Assembly: GCA_041746105.1 (NCBI GenBank)
Contig: JBGTHP010000005.1
Coordinates: 7,733-71,732 of the forward strand
Source: JBFHRE01 sp041746105
GTDB taxonomy: Bacteria; Actinomycetota; Acidimicrobiia; Spongiisociales; ZC4RG35
Reading direction: 5' to 3'
Length of the DNA: 64,000 nucleotides
Shown: in pieces, positions 41,399 to 50,264 of the stretch
Layout: every line of letters starts with the position of its first letter
Numbering within the stretch: position 1 is the stretch's first letter
Made by a program: the position numbers and the translations under genes
The notes under the pieces: generated by a model
What the model was told of the DNA's origin: nothing
Databases searched by the model: none
What the model saw: only the letters and a program-made list of their open reading frames with translations

Positions 41399-43954
41399 AT
41401 GCCAATGTCATCATGGCGTATGGACGCCGGCAGCGCAGCCCAAGAACTTCTCGACGCCATAGAGGACGACCCAGGGGCTGTGATTCGAGACGGTGCCGCG
41501 GTCGTTGCGCGGGCCCGTTCGGTTGGAGACATCGTCGCAGAAGCAACTGCGACTAGAGCGATCGCTTTGGCTCATCTTCGTCGGGGTGATCCGCTGCAGG
41601 CGCTGAACCTCCTCGATTCGGTGCTCGTATTGGCCGCAGAAACCGACGCCGAGTACGAGATCCAAATGAGTCGGGTGGGGCCGCTGACGGAGTTGGGCCG
41701 CCTCGACGAAGCTCGGCGGGCCGCGGATCTTGCGGTCGAACGAAGCACGGGCGTGGCTCGATCAAGGGCAATGCTGCAAAAGGCAGTTTTCGAGTTCCGC
41801 ATCGATGGCCGGGTCGAGGTGATCGAGCGGCTGGCGCGTATCGAAGCGGACCTCGTCGACGCCGCCGATGACGTCTGGCTACTGCGGCTCTGGACCAACC
41901 GTGCCCACATGCTCGCTTTCACCGGTGACTACACCGCCGCCGACCGTGATCTGGCGGTGGTCGTGGATCGCTACCGGGCCGCCGGCTCGACGGCCGCTCT
42001 GTGCGGGGCCTTGGTGCTCAGGGCTGAATTCGCCGCCCATCGCGGAGACCTCGTCACGGCTCTCGGGTTCTTCGAAGAAGTGGACTACCTGGCTGACGAG
42101 GTCAGAGACGGCAACCGCGATCTTCACCGAAGCGATGTCTATCGCATGGCAAACCTGGTCGAGGAGGGGGTGGCGGCCGCCCGCGCTGCGGTCGAATGGT
42201 TCACCGAGCAAGGCCTGGAGTTGGCTAGAGCCGAAGCCGCTCTGGCGCTGGCGGAGTTTCTCCGGGGCGAGGGTCGGACAGATGACGCCGTGCGCTGGGC
42301 CACCGAGGCCGGAGAGTCTTTCGCCGCTCTCGGGCGAGGTGGCTGGCGCGAACACGCCCGATTGATCGTCTCGGAGATCGGCTCTGCCGGCACCGCCGAA
42401 TTGCTCGATCTGGCAGAGGAAATGACCAGAAAGGGTTTGGCGAGCCAGGGGACGGCATGTGCGATCAGGGTGATCGAGAGGGGATGGTTGGACCGGACGC
42501 CGCCGCCGGTGCCAACCACCGAGGCATGGTTGGCCAGGGCGAGGCAGGTCGGCGGACCTGATCTGATGATCCAGATCCATCATGTCAGGGCGCTCATGTC
42601 TCTGGCAGCGGGGGAACCGACCAGGGCCAAGAGGTTTCTGAGATCGGGTATGAGGGTGTTCGAGGACAATCAGGCTGGGCTCGGAGCGACCGAAACGAGA
42701 GTGTCGGCGGCTCGTCGTGCCGTTCGGTTGGGAGCGACCGGAATTCGGACGGCGTTGAACGACGGCCGGCCGATGGAGGTCTTGAGATGGATGGAACGCA
42801 CACGTGCCGGCTCGCTCCGACTGCCTCCTGTGACTCCCCACCATGATCCGGAGATCGCCTCTGACCTGGCTCTACTGCGCTCGGTTGAACAGAGGGTGGG
42901 TGATCCGTCCGCCGACCGGATTGCGGCCGAGTTGCAGCGGCGGATCAGACGGCGGTCGAGATTGCTCGGCGGCGACGGTCGCGCACGCACCGCCGATCTG
43001 TCGGTGGCACACCTGGTTGAGCGACTCGCCGGTGGGGGACTGATCGTGCTGGAAGAAATCGATGGGCGCATCGTCGCAGTCGGCGTGTCAGGGCAAACCC
43101 GCAGCATGTGGGATGCGGGATCATCTGGGGATCTGGCGCAGTTGTCCGACGGAATGCGGTTTTCGCTTCAGCGGTTGGCGGCAGGCGGGACCAGCGCGGC
43201 GTCGCGCCAAGCGGCGTGGGATGGTCTGTTGTCCGACGCTGCCGAGCTCACACGTCGGTTGTTCGCCCCCGTCGGCTCGGTTGATGGCTTTGTCGTTTCT
43301 CCTCCGGCGCGCTTCCATTCGATTCCTTTCGGAGCCGTGACCGGGAGGGTCCCTTTGATCGTCACTCCCTCGCTAGAAAGTTGGCTTGGGGGCCGAACCG
43401 AATCCGGCACGGAAGTTGTGCTCGTGGCCGGCCCGAATCTCGCACACTCCGATGAGGAGGTCGTTCGGTTGGGGGGCATCTATGACTCGGCACGATCACT
43501 GAGTTCGGCAGATGCGACCGTAGAGGCGGTGTTACGGCTGATCGACGGCGCCGCCATTGCCCATGTCGCCAGCCATGGAACCTTCCGGTCGGACAACCCG
43601 CTGTTCTCCTCGCTTCAGTTGGTGAACGGAGGGCTGAACGTGTACGACATGCAGCGATTGGACCGAGCGCCCAACACAGTGGTCCTATCGGCGTGCGACA
43701 CCGGATTGTCCGCAGCCCATCCAGGTAACGAACTCATGGGGATGGTGGCCGGGCTTCTTGGAGCGGGAACTCGATCGGTGGTGGCCCCGGTCGGAGTTTT
43801 TCCCGACTCGCCGGGCACGATCGATGTCATGGTGGAGATGCACCGACGGCTGGCTCGGGGTTTGAAACCGTCGGAGGCGCTGGCCGAAGTTGCCGCCGAG
43901 GAGGATCGAACGCTCGCGGTGTCGAGAATGTCGCTCTTGTGTTTTGGTGGATGA
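41399..43954 (+). CDS. TPR-like helical repeat protein with CHAT caspase-like protease domain
   Basis: An 851-aa protein. Residues about 10-480 are all-helical, TPR-like repeats (for example RRGDPLQALNLLDSVLVLAA). Residues about 530-850 form a CHAT domain with catalytic H726 (AHVASHGTF) and C766 (VVLSACDTG), 40 residues apart as usual, followed by GMVAGLLGAGTRSVVAP. CHAT peptidases cleave specific partners in defence and signalling systems. ATGs at 41405, 41414 and 41420 are alternative starts. It is followed by a sigma factor gene. Confidence 0.85.
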   Translation: MPMSSWRMDAGSAAQELLDAIEDDPGAVIRDGAAVVARARSVGDIVAEATATRAIALAHLRRGDPLQALNLLDSVLVLAAETDAEYEIQMSRVGPLTELGRLDEARRAADLAVERSTGVARSRAMLQKAVFEFRIDGRVEVIERLARIEADLVDAADDVWLLRLWTNRAHMLAFTGDYTAADRDLAVVVDRYRAAGSTAALCGALVLRAEFAAHRGDLVTALGFFEEVDYLADEVRDGNRDLHRSDVYRMANLVEEGVAAARAAVEWFTEQGLELARAEAALALAEFLRGEGRTDDAVRWATEAGESFAALGRGGWREHARLIVSEIGSAGTAELLDLAEEMTRKGLASQGTACAIRVIERGWLDRTPPPVPTTEAWLARARQVGGPDLMIQIHHVRALMSLAAGEPTRAKRFLRSGMRVFEDNQAGLGATETRVSAARRAVRLGATGIRTALNDGRPMEVLRWMERTRAGSLRLPPVTPHHDPEIASDLALLRSVEQRVGDPSADRIAAELQRRIRRRSRLLGGDGRARTADLSVAHLVERLAGGGLIVLEEIDGRIVAVGVSGQTRSMWDAGSSGDLAQLSDGMRFSLQRLAAGGTSAASRQAAWDGLLSDAAELTRRLFAPVGSVDGFVVSPPARFHSIPFGAVTGRVPLIVTPSLESWLGGRTESGTEVVLVAGPNLAHSDEEVVRLGGIYDSARSLSSADATVEAVLRLIDGAAIAHVASHGTFRSDNPLFSSLQLVNGGLNVYDMQRLDRAPNTVVLSACDTGLSAAHPGNELMGMVAGLLGAGTRSVVAPVGVFPDSPGTIDVMVEMHRRLARGLKPSEALAEVAAEEDRTLAVSRMSLLCFGG

Positions 43955-44062
43955 TCGATGTATCAGCATGCCGACGCTGAGCTCTGTCTGGGGTGAGAAC
44001 CTCTTCTGAACCCCTGCCCTCTGACTTCAAATCGGCCACTAGGTACTCCCGCGGACCGCGCC

Positions 44063-44068
44063 TAGAGT
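44063..44068 (+). promoter_or_regulatory. TAGAGT, candidate -10 of the ECF sigma gene
   Basis: TAGAGT ends 8 nt before the GTG at 44077, giving the sigma factor its own leaderless promoter within the cassette. Confidence 0.4.
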
Positions 44069-44076
44069 GCGCGTCG

Positions 44077-44646
44077 GTGAGAGAGCTCCCGATCACAGAA
44101 TTGCTCGACAGGGCAGCCGCCGGCGACCGGTACGCCTGGGATGCGATTGTCGACCGCTACTGCCGGCTGGTCTGGTCCGTCGTGAGGTCGTTTCGCCTCG
44201 ATGACGCGGCAGCAGCCGATGTCACCCAAACGGTCTGGTTGCGTCTGGTCGAGCACTGCGGCCGTATCCGCGACCCTGAACGGCTACCCGGGTGGCTTGC
44301 CACCACAGCCCGCAACGAATCGTTGCGGGTTTTGAAGGGGCAACGCCGGCAAACCCCTTCCGATTTCGAGTTCGATGTCTGGGACTCGACCATCCCAGAG
44401 GTGGACGAACACGTGATGGAAGATGAGGTGCAGCTGGCGATGCGACGGGCTTTCGCCCAACTGCCCGCCGATGCACGCCAGCTCATGAGTTTGCTCTGCA
44501 CCGACCCCCCACTCGACTACGCCACCATCTCGGAGCTGGTCGGACGACCAGTGGGAAGCATTGGCCCCACCAGGCAACGAATACTCGACAAACTAAGGGC
44601 ACTTGTCGCCGCCGAGCTCGGCGACGTTCAAGGAGAAATGACATGA
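44077..44646 (+). CDS. ECF-type RNA polymerase sigma factor
   Basis: A 189-aa sigma-70-family protein. Region 2 (about 8-75) reads AWDAIVDRYCRLVWSVVRSFRLD then AADVTQTVWLRLVEH. Region 4 (about 120-180) includes FAQLPADARQLMSLL and the helix-turn-helix YATISELVGRPVGSIGPTRQRILDKLR. GTG 44077 is chosen over an upstream ATG (43993) because of the -10 spacing and the family N-terminus. It overlaps the next gene by 4 nt. No classic zinc anti-sigma domain is next to it. Confidence 0.88.
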   Translation: MRELPITELLDRAAAGDRYAWDAIVDRYCRLVWSVVRSFRLDDAAAADVTQTVWLRLVEHCGRIRDPERLPGWLATTARNESLRVLKGQRRQTPSDFEFDVWDSTIPEVDEHVMEDEVQLAMRRAFAQLPADARQLMSLLCTDPPLDYATISELVGRPVGSIGPTRQRILDKLRALVAAELGDVQGEMT

Positions 44647-45089
44647 CCGACCTCTCAGACGATCGAATTCAGGAGATGCTGGCGGCGATGATGGCCGCAG
44701 GCGATCCCGTTCCGTACTCGGTGATCCATGCCGCCAAGGAGGCCTACACCTGGCGAACGATCGATGCCGAACTCGCCGAGCTCGTCTTTGATTCCTCGTT
44801 GGAGCAGCTCGCCGGAGTTCGCGGCTCAGAGAGCACCCGGCAGGTCACATTCCGTGCACCCGGGGTCGAGATCGAGATCATGGTCATGGCCGAGGGTTCG
44901 CGGCGGCTGGTGGGTCAGTTGGTGCCACCTCAGCAGGCGACGATCGAGCTTCGGGTCGAGGGCAATGTGCGAGAAACCGGAACCGACGGACTCGGCAGAT
45001 TCTCCTTCACCGACGTCCCGACGGGACCTGTTCAGATCGCCGTCAATACCCCCAGCGGTCAAGTGGTGACGGAGTGGACGGTCGTCTGA
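44643..45089 (+). CDS. small partner protein of the CHAT/sigma cassette
   Basis: A 148-aa protein coupled to the sigma gene (ATGA). An N-terminal helical part includes AYTWRTIDAELAELVFDSS; residues about 60-148 form a beta-sandwich resembling carboxypeptidase-regulatory/Ig-like repeats (GRFSFTDVPTGPVQIAV). I recall similar proteins following sigma factors beside CHAT genes in actinobacteria. It could bind the sigma factor or be a cleavage target of one of the proteases; that is inference. Confidence 0.65.
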   Translation: MTDLSDDRIQEMLAAMMAAGDPVPYSVIHAAKEAYTWRTIDAELAELVFDSSLEQLAGVRGSESTRQVTFRAPGVEIEIMVMAEGSRRLVGQLVPPQQATIELRVEGNVRETGTDGLGRFSFTDVPTGPVQIAVNTPSGQVVTEWTVV

Positions 45090-45113
45090 GGGCTTCGATT
45101 ATTCTCCACCGGC

Positions 45114-46082
45114 ATGGGTGATTATTCGTGGGGGATCATCGGGTCAGGCGGGATCGCGGGCCAGATGGCGCGCACACTGAGGGATATGAGCGATGCTCGT
45201 CTCGTCGGTGTGGCGTCGCGCACGCCTGAGCGGGCGCGTGCTTTCGGGGAAGAACACCAGACCGCGGCATATGACTCGATTGAGGAGATGCTCGATTCCG
45301 GCGGCGTCGACGCCATCTATGTGGCGAGCTCAAACCACCTTCACCAGGCCGATGCCATGGCCGCCCTCGAGCGGGATATCCCGGTTCTGTGCGAGAAACC
45401 GCTGACGCTCGATGCCGCATCGAGCCGAGCGCTGGTCGAGACCGCCCGCGCCCGCGATACGTTCCTGATGGAAGCCATGTGGATGCGGTTCCAGCCGTTC
45501 TGGTCGCGCCTGGAGGATTTGATCAGCCAGGGAGCGATCGGTGAGGTCCGGATGATCCGCGCCGATTTTGGGATCGTTGCGAATCAGGACCCGAGCCGAC
45601 GCTGGTTGGATCCCGCACAAGGTGGTGGCGCCCTACTCGACGTCGGGATCTATCCACTGACTTTTGCCCATTTGTTGGCCGGCTCACCGGTGGGCCTCAA
45701 CGCTCTGGGGTCTATGACCACAACCGGGGTTGATGCGAGCCTGGCAATCACTTTGCTCCACCCCAACGACGTGGTGTCCGTTCTCGACTGTTCCATCGTG
45801 TGCGATACCCCGATCGGGGCCGTGGTCTCGGGCGCCGAGGGCAGGATCGAATTGGCGCGTCCCTTTCACCACAGCACCTCTCTCGGCCTGTGGCGGGCAG
45901 GTGAGAAGGTGGAAACGATCGATGCGTCTTATACCGGCTCCGGTTATCGCTTCGAGGTCGAAGAGGTTCATCGATCGCTGGATCGGGGCTCGAGTGAGAG
46001 CGAGATTCATCCGCTGAGCGATACCCTCGCCGTGATGGAGATGATCGATTCGGTGCGCACGGCCGCATTCGGGACGTCCTGA
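45114..46082 (+). CDS. Gfo/Idh/MocA-family NAD(P)-dependent oxidoreductase
   Basis: A 322-aa dehydrogenase. The Rossmann start is WGIIGSGGIAGQMARTL, the catalytic Lys motif is VLCEKPLTLDA, and the substrate half shows MEAMWMRFQPFW and GGGALLDVGIYPL. The last matches the trans-dihydrodiol/xylose dehydrogenase-like branch. Substrate unknown. Confidence 0.9.
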   Translation: MGDYSWGIIGSGGIAGQMARTLRDMSDARLVGVASRTPERARAFGEEHQTAAYDSIEEMLDSGGVDAIYVASSNHLHQADAMAALERDIPVLCEKPLTLDAASSRALVETARARDTFLMEAMWMRFQPFWSRLEDLISQGAIGEVRMIRADFGIVANQDPSRRWLDPAQGGGALLDVGIYPLTFAHLLAGSPVGLNALGSMTTTGVDASLAITLLHPNDVVSVLDCSIVCDTPIGAVVSGAEGRIELARPFHHSTSLGLWRAGEKVETIDASYTGSGYRFEVEEVHRSLDRGSSESEIHPLSDTLAVMEMIDSVRTAAFGTS

Positions 46083-46103
46083 TGGAGAGGTCACAACCGA
46101 AGA

Positions 46104-47072
46104 TCAGGGCTTGAGGATGAGCTTTCCGCTGGTCTCTCTGGCCTCCAGCTTTTGATGGGCCTCGGCGGCGGAGGCGAGCGGCATCGTCGAGTCGATCCGA
46201 ACCGACAGCCCCTCGTCCAGCCACGAGAACAACTCTTGTGCGCGCCGGTCGAGTTCCTGCCGCGGATTGATGTAGTCCCCGAGTGTTGGGCGGGTCAAAA
46301 AGAGCGACCCGTTGCCCATCAGGGTGAGCGGAGAGACAGGCGGGACCGGGCCGGAGGCGTTGCCAAACGTGACCATCATGCCTCGGGGTCCCAGCAGATG
46401 CAGCGAGCGCTCGAATACCGACGCTCCCACGCCGTCGAAGACGACGTCGAGCGGGCGCTGCCCGACTCGCTCTGTGATGTCGGTTACGAAGTCTCTTGAT
46501 CGATAGAGGATCACGTGGTCGGCTCCGGCCGCGGTCGCCAGTTCGGCCTTGACCGCCGAACCTACGGTGGTGAACACCTCGGCACCGAACTTTTTCGCAA
46601 CCTGGATGAGGAGCAGGCCGACCCCTCCGGCACCTGCGTGGATCAGGCACCGATGTCCTGGCTGCAGGGGAAAAGTGGAGGTCGTCAGATAGTGGGCGGT
46701 CAAACCCTGGAGCAACACCGCGGCCGCGATGTCCAAATCGATCTGGTCGGGGACACGCAGGGCGGATTTCGAGGGCACGACGACCTTCTCGGAATACGAC
46801 CCCATGACCGATGTCCAGGCAACCCTGTCGCCGGTGCTCCATCCCTTGGCGTCTGAGCCGACCTCGGTGACAACTCCGGATCCTTCCACGCCTGGGACCA
46901 ACGGAAGAGACACGGGGTAGAGCCCGCCGCGGTGATAGGTGTCGATGAAGTTGACGCCGGCGGCGTGAAGGTCGACGAGAAGGTCGGCCGGCCCCGGCTC
47001 GGGCTCCTCGACCTGACACCATTCGAGAACCTCTGGCCCACCGTGGGTTCCGATCACCACTGCTCGGGTCAC
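46104..47072 (-). CDS. NAD(P)H:quinone oxidoreductase (zeta-crystallin-like MDR)
   Basis: A 322-aa medium-chain reductase without catalytic zinc ligands. GVNFIDTYHRGGLYPVSLPLVPGVEGSG and the nucleotide-binding HAGAGGVGLLLIQVAKKFGAEV are typical of quinone oxidoreductase. Its start overlaps the stop of the small gene at 47069. Confidence 0.92.
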   Translation of the reverse strand: MTRAVVIGTHGGPEVLEWCQVEEPEPGPADLLVDLHAAGVNFIDTYHRGGLYPVSLPLVPGVEGSGVVTEVGSDAKGWSTGDRVAWTSVMGSYSEKVVVPSKSALRVPDQIDLDIAAAVLLQGLTAHYLTTSTFPLQPGHRCLIHAGAGGVGLLLIQVAKKFGAEVFTTVGSAVKAELATAAGADHVILYRSRDFVTDITERVGQRPLDVVFDGVGASVFERSLHLLGPRGMMVTFGNASGPVPPVSPLTLMGNGSLFLTRPTLGDYINPRQELDRRAQELFSWLDEGLSVRIDSTMPLASAAEAHQKLEARETSGKLILKP

Positions 47073-47515
47073 TTGGCGGTTTCTGGCTCTTCCACTCGCC
47101 AGCCCCGTCGCTCGAGTTCTTCTGCCAGGGCGTTGTCGCTGAATGTCTCGAGCGCCGGTTGCCAGTCGAGGTGGATGGGCCGGTCTTCGGCGAGAAGGCT
47201 GTCGATCGCGTCACGAAGGGTTCTTGCCCAGGCCCTTCCTCGGGCCGTGGATTGGAGTGAGAGGGTGGCGTCGGCGTTGGCGGTGTATACACGCGCCTCG
47301 ATTTGTGGATTGACCCGCGAACCACGTTCTCCGTACACGAGGATCACCCCGCCCGCCGGCACATCCTGGATTCCGCCTTGGTGGATGAAATCGCCCATGA
47401 ACGCCCAGCCGGAAGATTTGCCATGGTCGACTCCGTACACGACCTTGGCCCACTGTTTGTGGCGCTCGTCGCCCACCATGGGAATATCGACCGCAACCAG
47501 GGGCGTCTCACTCAT
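47069..47515 (-). CDS. conserved-looking hypothetical protein (148 aa)
   Basis: A soluble protein without recognised domain, from ATG 47515. It has an N-terminal beta-rich half (VAVDIPMVGDERHKQWAKVVYGVDHGKSSGWAF; GGVILVYGERGSR) and a helical C-terminus (FSDNALAEELERRGWRVEEP). Four-base overlap with the quinone reductase indicates one transcript. The 218 bp upstream hold no further gene I can support. Confidence 0.6.
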   Translation of the reverse strand: MSETPLVAVDIPMVGDERHKQWAKVVYGVDHGKSSGWAFMGDFIHQGGIQDVPAGGVILVYGERGSRVNPQIEARVYTANADATLSLQSTARGRAWARTLRDAIDSLLAEDRPIHLDWQPALETFSDNALAEELERRGWRVEEPETAK

Positions 47516-47721
47516 GCCAGCCGAGAATAGCGATGATCCCTGACATTGGAAGTTGCGTCTCTCGGGTCCCTGGATTCGAGGCTCGAGCCAGCTGATCCGT
47601 CGATGCTCGTCGATTGCCCAGAGGGTGGATCAACCGACCCAGTTGCTCGCACAAACCCTCCTTTTCGAGACCGGCACTCCCAATGGACCCGGTCGCGGTC
47701 ACCCAGATAGACACAATTCGG

Positions 47722-47727
47722 TATCGT
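47722..47727 (+). promoter_or_regulatory. TATCGT, candidate -10 of the MoaD-fusion gene
   Basis: TATCGT ends 6 nt before the ATG at 47734 and supports that start. Confidence 0.4.
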
Positions 47728-47733
47728 TGCCAG

Positions 47734-48735
47734 ATGGCACGCCTTCGACTCTTCGCCGGTCTTCGCGATCTCGCAGGCTCGAGTGAGGTATCGATCGAGG
47801 CTCGAACCGTTGGTGAGGCGATTTCGGTTGCCGGAGTTCGCTACGGCGCCGACTTCGTTGCGGGCGTATCTCGATCCCGAATCTGGCTGAACGGCGACGA
47901 AGCGTCCCTCGATTCCGAGATCGAAGCCGGTGACGAAATAGCGATCCTCCCCCCGGTCTCGGGAGGGGCGGGTTACCGGCAGACCGGCACCTCCATCTCA
48001 ATTTCCACCGTGGCCGCGATCACGGCTGCAGTCGGCCTCGGGGTGCTGAATCGAACTGGCACGGAGGCTTGGTGGGCTGCGGGTGTTGTCGGGGTGATGG
48101 GGGCTTGGGTGGCCGACATCGCGACAACCATCGGCCGCCGGGGCCGCGACTTTCCGGCCGGACCGACGTTGCTGGCATTGTTGGCCGCAGCGGTCCTTTC
48201 GCATTCCTACGGCATGACCGGCGTGGCGCTGGGAGCCGTCGCCGCAGTCGTTCTTCCGATGGGGTGGGCGGTCCTGAGCGATTCGAGTCGAGTGATTTCG
48301 ATTCTGGCTCCCATGGTTCTGGTCGGTGTGGTGGGTGCACTGGCAACCGGAGCATTGATCGTGGCCCAACGGATGCCCGACCTAGGCCGCCAAGGAGTGG
48401 GCGTTCTGCTGACTGGTTTGGTCGCAGGCGGAGTTGCCGCCGCCGTGCTCTACCGGGTTACCCAGTCGCCGTTGGGAGATCCGATCATGGCGTCGGGTCT
48501 GGCAACCCTGATTGGGACGGTGGTGGCCGCCGCCGTTCTTGACCAGGATCTGGTCACCTTCTCCATAGTGGGCGCGGTAGCCTCGCTCGCCATGGTGTCC
48601 GGGCGAGGTTTCGGCAGCATCATCCGGACCCGGTCGGTGCGGTTGACCGAGTTGTCGTCAGGTCTGCTTCCGCTCATCGACGGCGCAGTTCTGGCTGCGG
48701 CAGTATTCCTCCCCGTGTTCCGGCTATTCAGCTGA
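47734..48735 (+). CDS. MoaD/ThiS-like domain fused to CdsA-like membrane domain
   Basis: A 333-aa protein. Residues 1-78 are a MoaD-type ubiquitin fold (LRLFAGLRDLAGSSEVSIEA; EAGDEIAILPPVSGG) ending in the normally free GG at 77-78. The chain continues in frame into about seven helices (95-333). The end, VRLTELSSGLLPLIDGAVLAAAVFLP, resembles the C-terminus of phosphatidate cytidylyltransferase but lacks its catalytic KD and GHGG-DR residues. So the MoaD tail is buried unless the protein is cleaved. Role unknown. Confidence 0.75.
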   Translation: MARLRLFAGLRDLAGSSEVSIEARTVGEAISVAGVRYGADFVAGVSRSRIWLNGDEASLDSEIEAGDEIAILPPVSGGAGYRQTGTSISISTVAAITAAVGLGVLNRTGTEAWWAAGVVGVMGAWVADIATTIGRRGRDFPAGPTLLALLAAAVLSHSYGMTGVALGAVAAVVLPMGWAVLSDSSRVISILAPMVLVGVVGALATGALIVAQRMPDLGRQGVGVLLTGLVAGGVAAAVLYRVTQSPLGDPIMASGLATLIGTVVAAAVLDQDLVTFSIVGAVASLAMVSGRGFGSIIRTRSVRLTELSSGLLPLIDGAVLAAAVFLPVFRLFS

Positions 48736-49096
48736 ACAACGCGCGCCCGAGCACGATCCCTCCGGCCGCCGCAAGCAATCCCAGACCGATCGAAACGGCG
48801 AGGTTGGTCATGGCCTGGACGACAGACCCTGCCTCGATCAGTCCGACCGTCTCTGCCATCCAACTCGAAAATGTCGTGAATCCCCCGAGAAAGCCTGCCG
48901 CCATGGCTACGCGCAGCAGCGAATCCTCGGCGCGACCTGCATAGAAGCCGATGACGAGTCCGATCATCAGGGAACCCGTGATGTTGACGGCCATCGTCCC
49001 CCACGGTGCGGCCCGCCGGTTGACCCATTCGGTCGCGAGGTAGCGGGCGACAGAACCGGCAGCGCCCCCCAATCCGACGGCAACGATGGTTTGCAT
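48728..49096 (-). CDS. crcB: fluoride ion channel CrcB/Fluc
   Basis: A 122-aa, four-helix membrane protein exporting fluoride. Typical marks are GLGGAAGSVARYLA, WGTMAVNITGSLMIGLV and GFLGGFTTFSSW. ATG 49096 gives the family N-terminus. Only one copy is seen here; many actinobacteria carry a pair. It ends inside the tail of the MoaD-fusion gene (8-nt antiparallel overlap). Confidence 0.92.
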   Translation of the reverse strand: MQTIVAVGLGGAAGSVARYLATEWVNRRAAPWGTMAVNITGSLMIGLVIGFYAGRAEDSLLRVAMAAGFLGGFTTFSSWMAETVGLIEAGSVVQAMTNLAVSIGLGLLAAAGGIVLGRALFS

Positions 49097-49160
49097 CCGC
49101 AGCACCCTACCCATACCCAGGTTCCCCAATCGAGCGGCACCGGGTAGCCTTATCGCTCGC

Positions 49161-50255
49161 ATGTCAACGGGTTCCAACCGCCGCCGGTTTCGCATCGCCA
49201 TGCCGCTCCTGGCGGCGATGGTGAGCTTGACCGTTGCCGGCCCCGCCTATTCGGTCACCAAGGCAGAAGTCGACGCAGCCTGTGCCAACTCTCGAGCCCA
49301 ATATGACGAGTACGCGGCAGCCCGTGCCGAGTTCGAGGCTGCATCAGATGCATACGAAGAGATCCTGATCGAAATCGATGATCTGCAACGCAAGCGCGAT
49401 CGCGTCGCCGGGATCGCACAAAATCGACAGGGCGACATCGAGGCGATGCGCGAAGAGATACAACGACAGGCGGTTGAGCTCTACATGCAAGGCGGGGTCA
49501 ACGACCCCGGTCTCTTCTTCCTGTCAGGGTCGCTCGATGACCTGGTCACAGGGCGCGAGTTTCTCGCTCAGGCCAATCAGGATGCGCTCGGTGCGATCGA
49601 CGACCTGTCGGCCGTCTCGGCCGATCTCGACCGATTTCAGGCCGAAATGATCGATCTGAACGCAGAATTGCGCGGCGTCGAAGCCGATCGGCTTGCGATA
49701 AAGGAGACCCAGGAGACTGCGGCTGCCGCAGAGCGGGCTGCCTACGACAAGCTCCAGGGTCGGTGTCGTGAGCTTGCCAACAAATACGACGCCGAACAGG
49801 CAGCGGCCAGGGCTCGGGCCCGCGGCGGAGGCTCCGGTGGGGCCGGCGTCGGCGCGATCAATGGCTTCGTTTGTCCGTTCCCGGGTTCCTCATTCATCGA
49901 TTCTTGGGGGGCACCCCGCTCCGGTGGACGGGCGCACAAGGGTGTCGACATGATGGGTGGTTACGGCGCACCGTTGTATGCCGTCACCAGTGGGACGGTT
50001 TCTCTCGGAAGTGGTGGTCTCGGCGGCAAGACGGTGTGGCTGGTGGGAGGTGGATATGGCTACTACTACGCCCACCTGGCGAGTTTTGCCGTATCCAGCG
50101 GTGAGTCGGTTTCGGCCGGCCAGGTGATCGGATACAACGGCGACTCCGGCAACGCTTCAGGCGGATCTCCGCATCTGCACTTCGAAATCCATCCTGGCGG
50201 GCGTGGGGCCTCGGCCGTGAACCCATACCCGACTGTCTCGCCGGCGTGCCGGTAG
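49161..50255 (+). CDS. secreted M23 peptidase with coiled-coil domain (EnvC/NlpD-like)
   Basis: A 364-aa cell-wall hydrolase or activator. A signal peptide (about 1-32) precedes a long coiled coil (35-225), a Gly/Ala linker, and an M23 domain (about 245-364). Zinc ligands are visible in HKGVDMMGG and SPHLHFEIHPGG, so it is probably an active endopeptidase. ATG 49161 follows TAGCCT by 10 nt. The neighbour RsiG-like gene starts at its end. Confidence 0.88.
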   Translation: MSTGSNRRRFRIAMPLLAAMVSLTVAGPAYSVTKAEVDAACANSRAQYDEYAAARAEFEAASDAYEEILIEIDDLQRKRDRVAGIAQNRQGDIEAMREEIQRQAVELYMQGGVNDPGLFFLSGSLDDLVTGREFLAQANQDALGAIDDLSAVSADLDRFQAEMIDLNAELRGVEADRLAIKETQETAAAAERAAYDKLQGRCRELANKYDAEQAAARARARGGGSGGAGVGAINGFVCPFPGSSFIDSWGAPRSGGRAHKGVDMMGGYGAPLYAVTSGTVSLGSGGLGGKTVWLVGGGYGYYYAHLASFAVSSGESVSAGQVIGYNGDSGNASGGSPHLHFEIHPGGRGASAVNPYPTVSPACR

Positions 50256-50264
50256 GCTATGACG

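Noticed and set aside
42225..42844. Minus-strand frames opposite the CHAT gene
   Set aside because: The CHAT protein is continuous with clear motifs; the opposite frames have Arg/Pro-biased translations.
46872..47543. Plus-strand Ser/Arg-rich frame across the quinone reductase and hypothetical gene
   Set aside because: It crosses two coupled genes in antisense and shows no recognisable domain.
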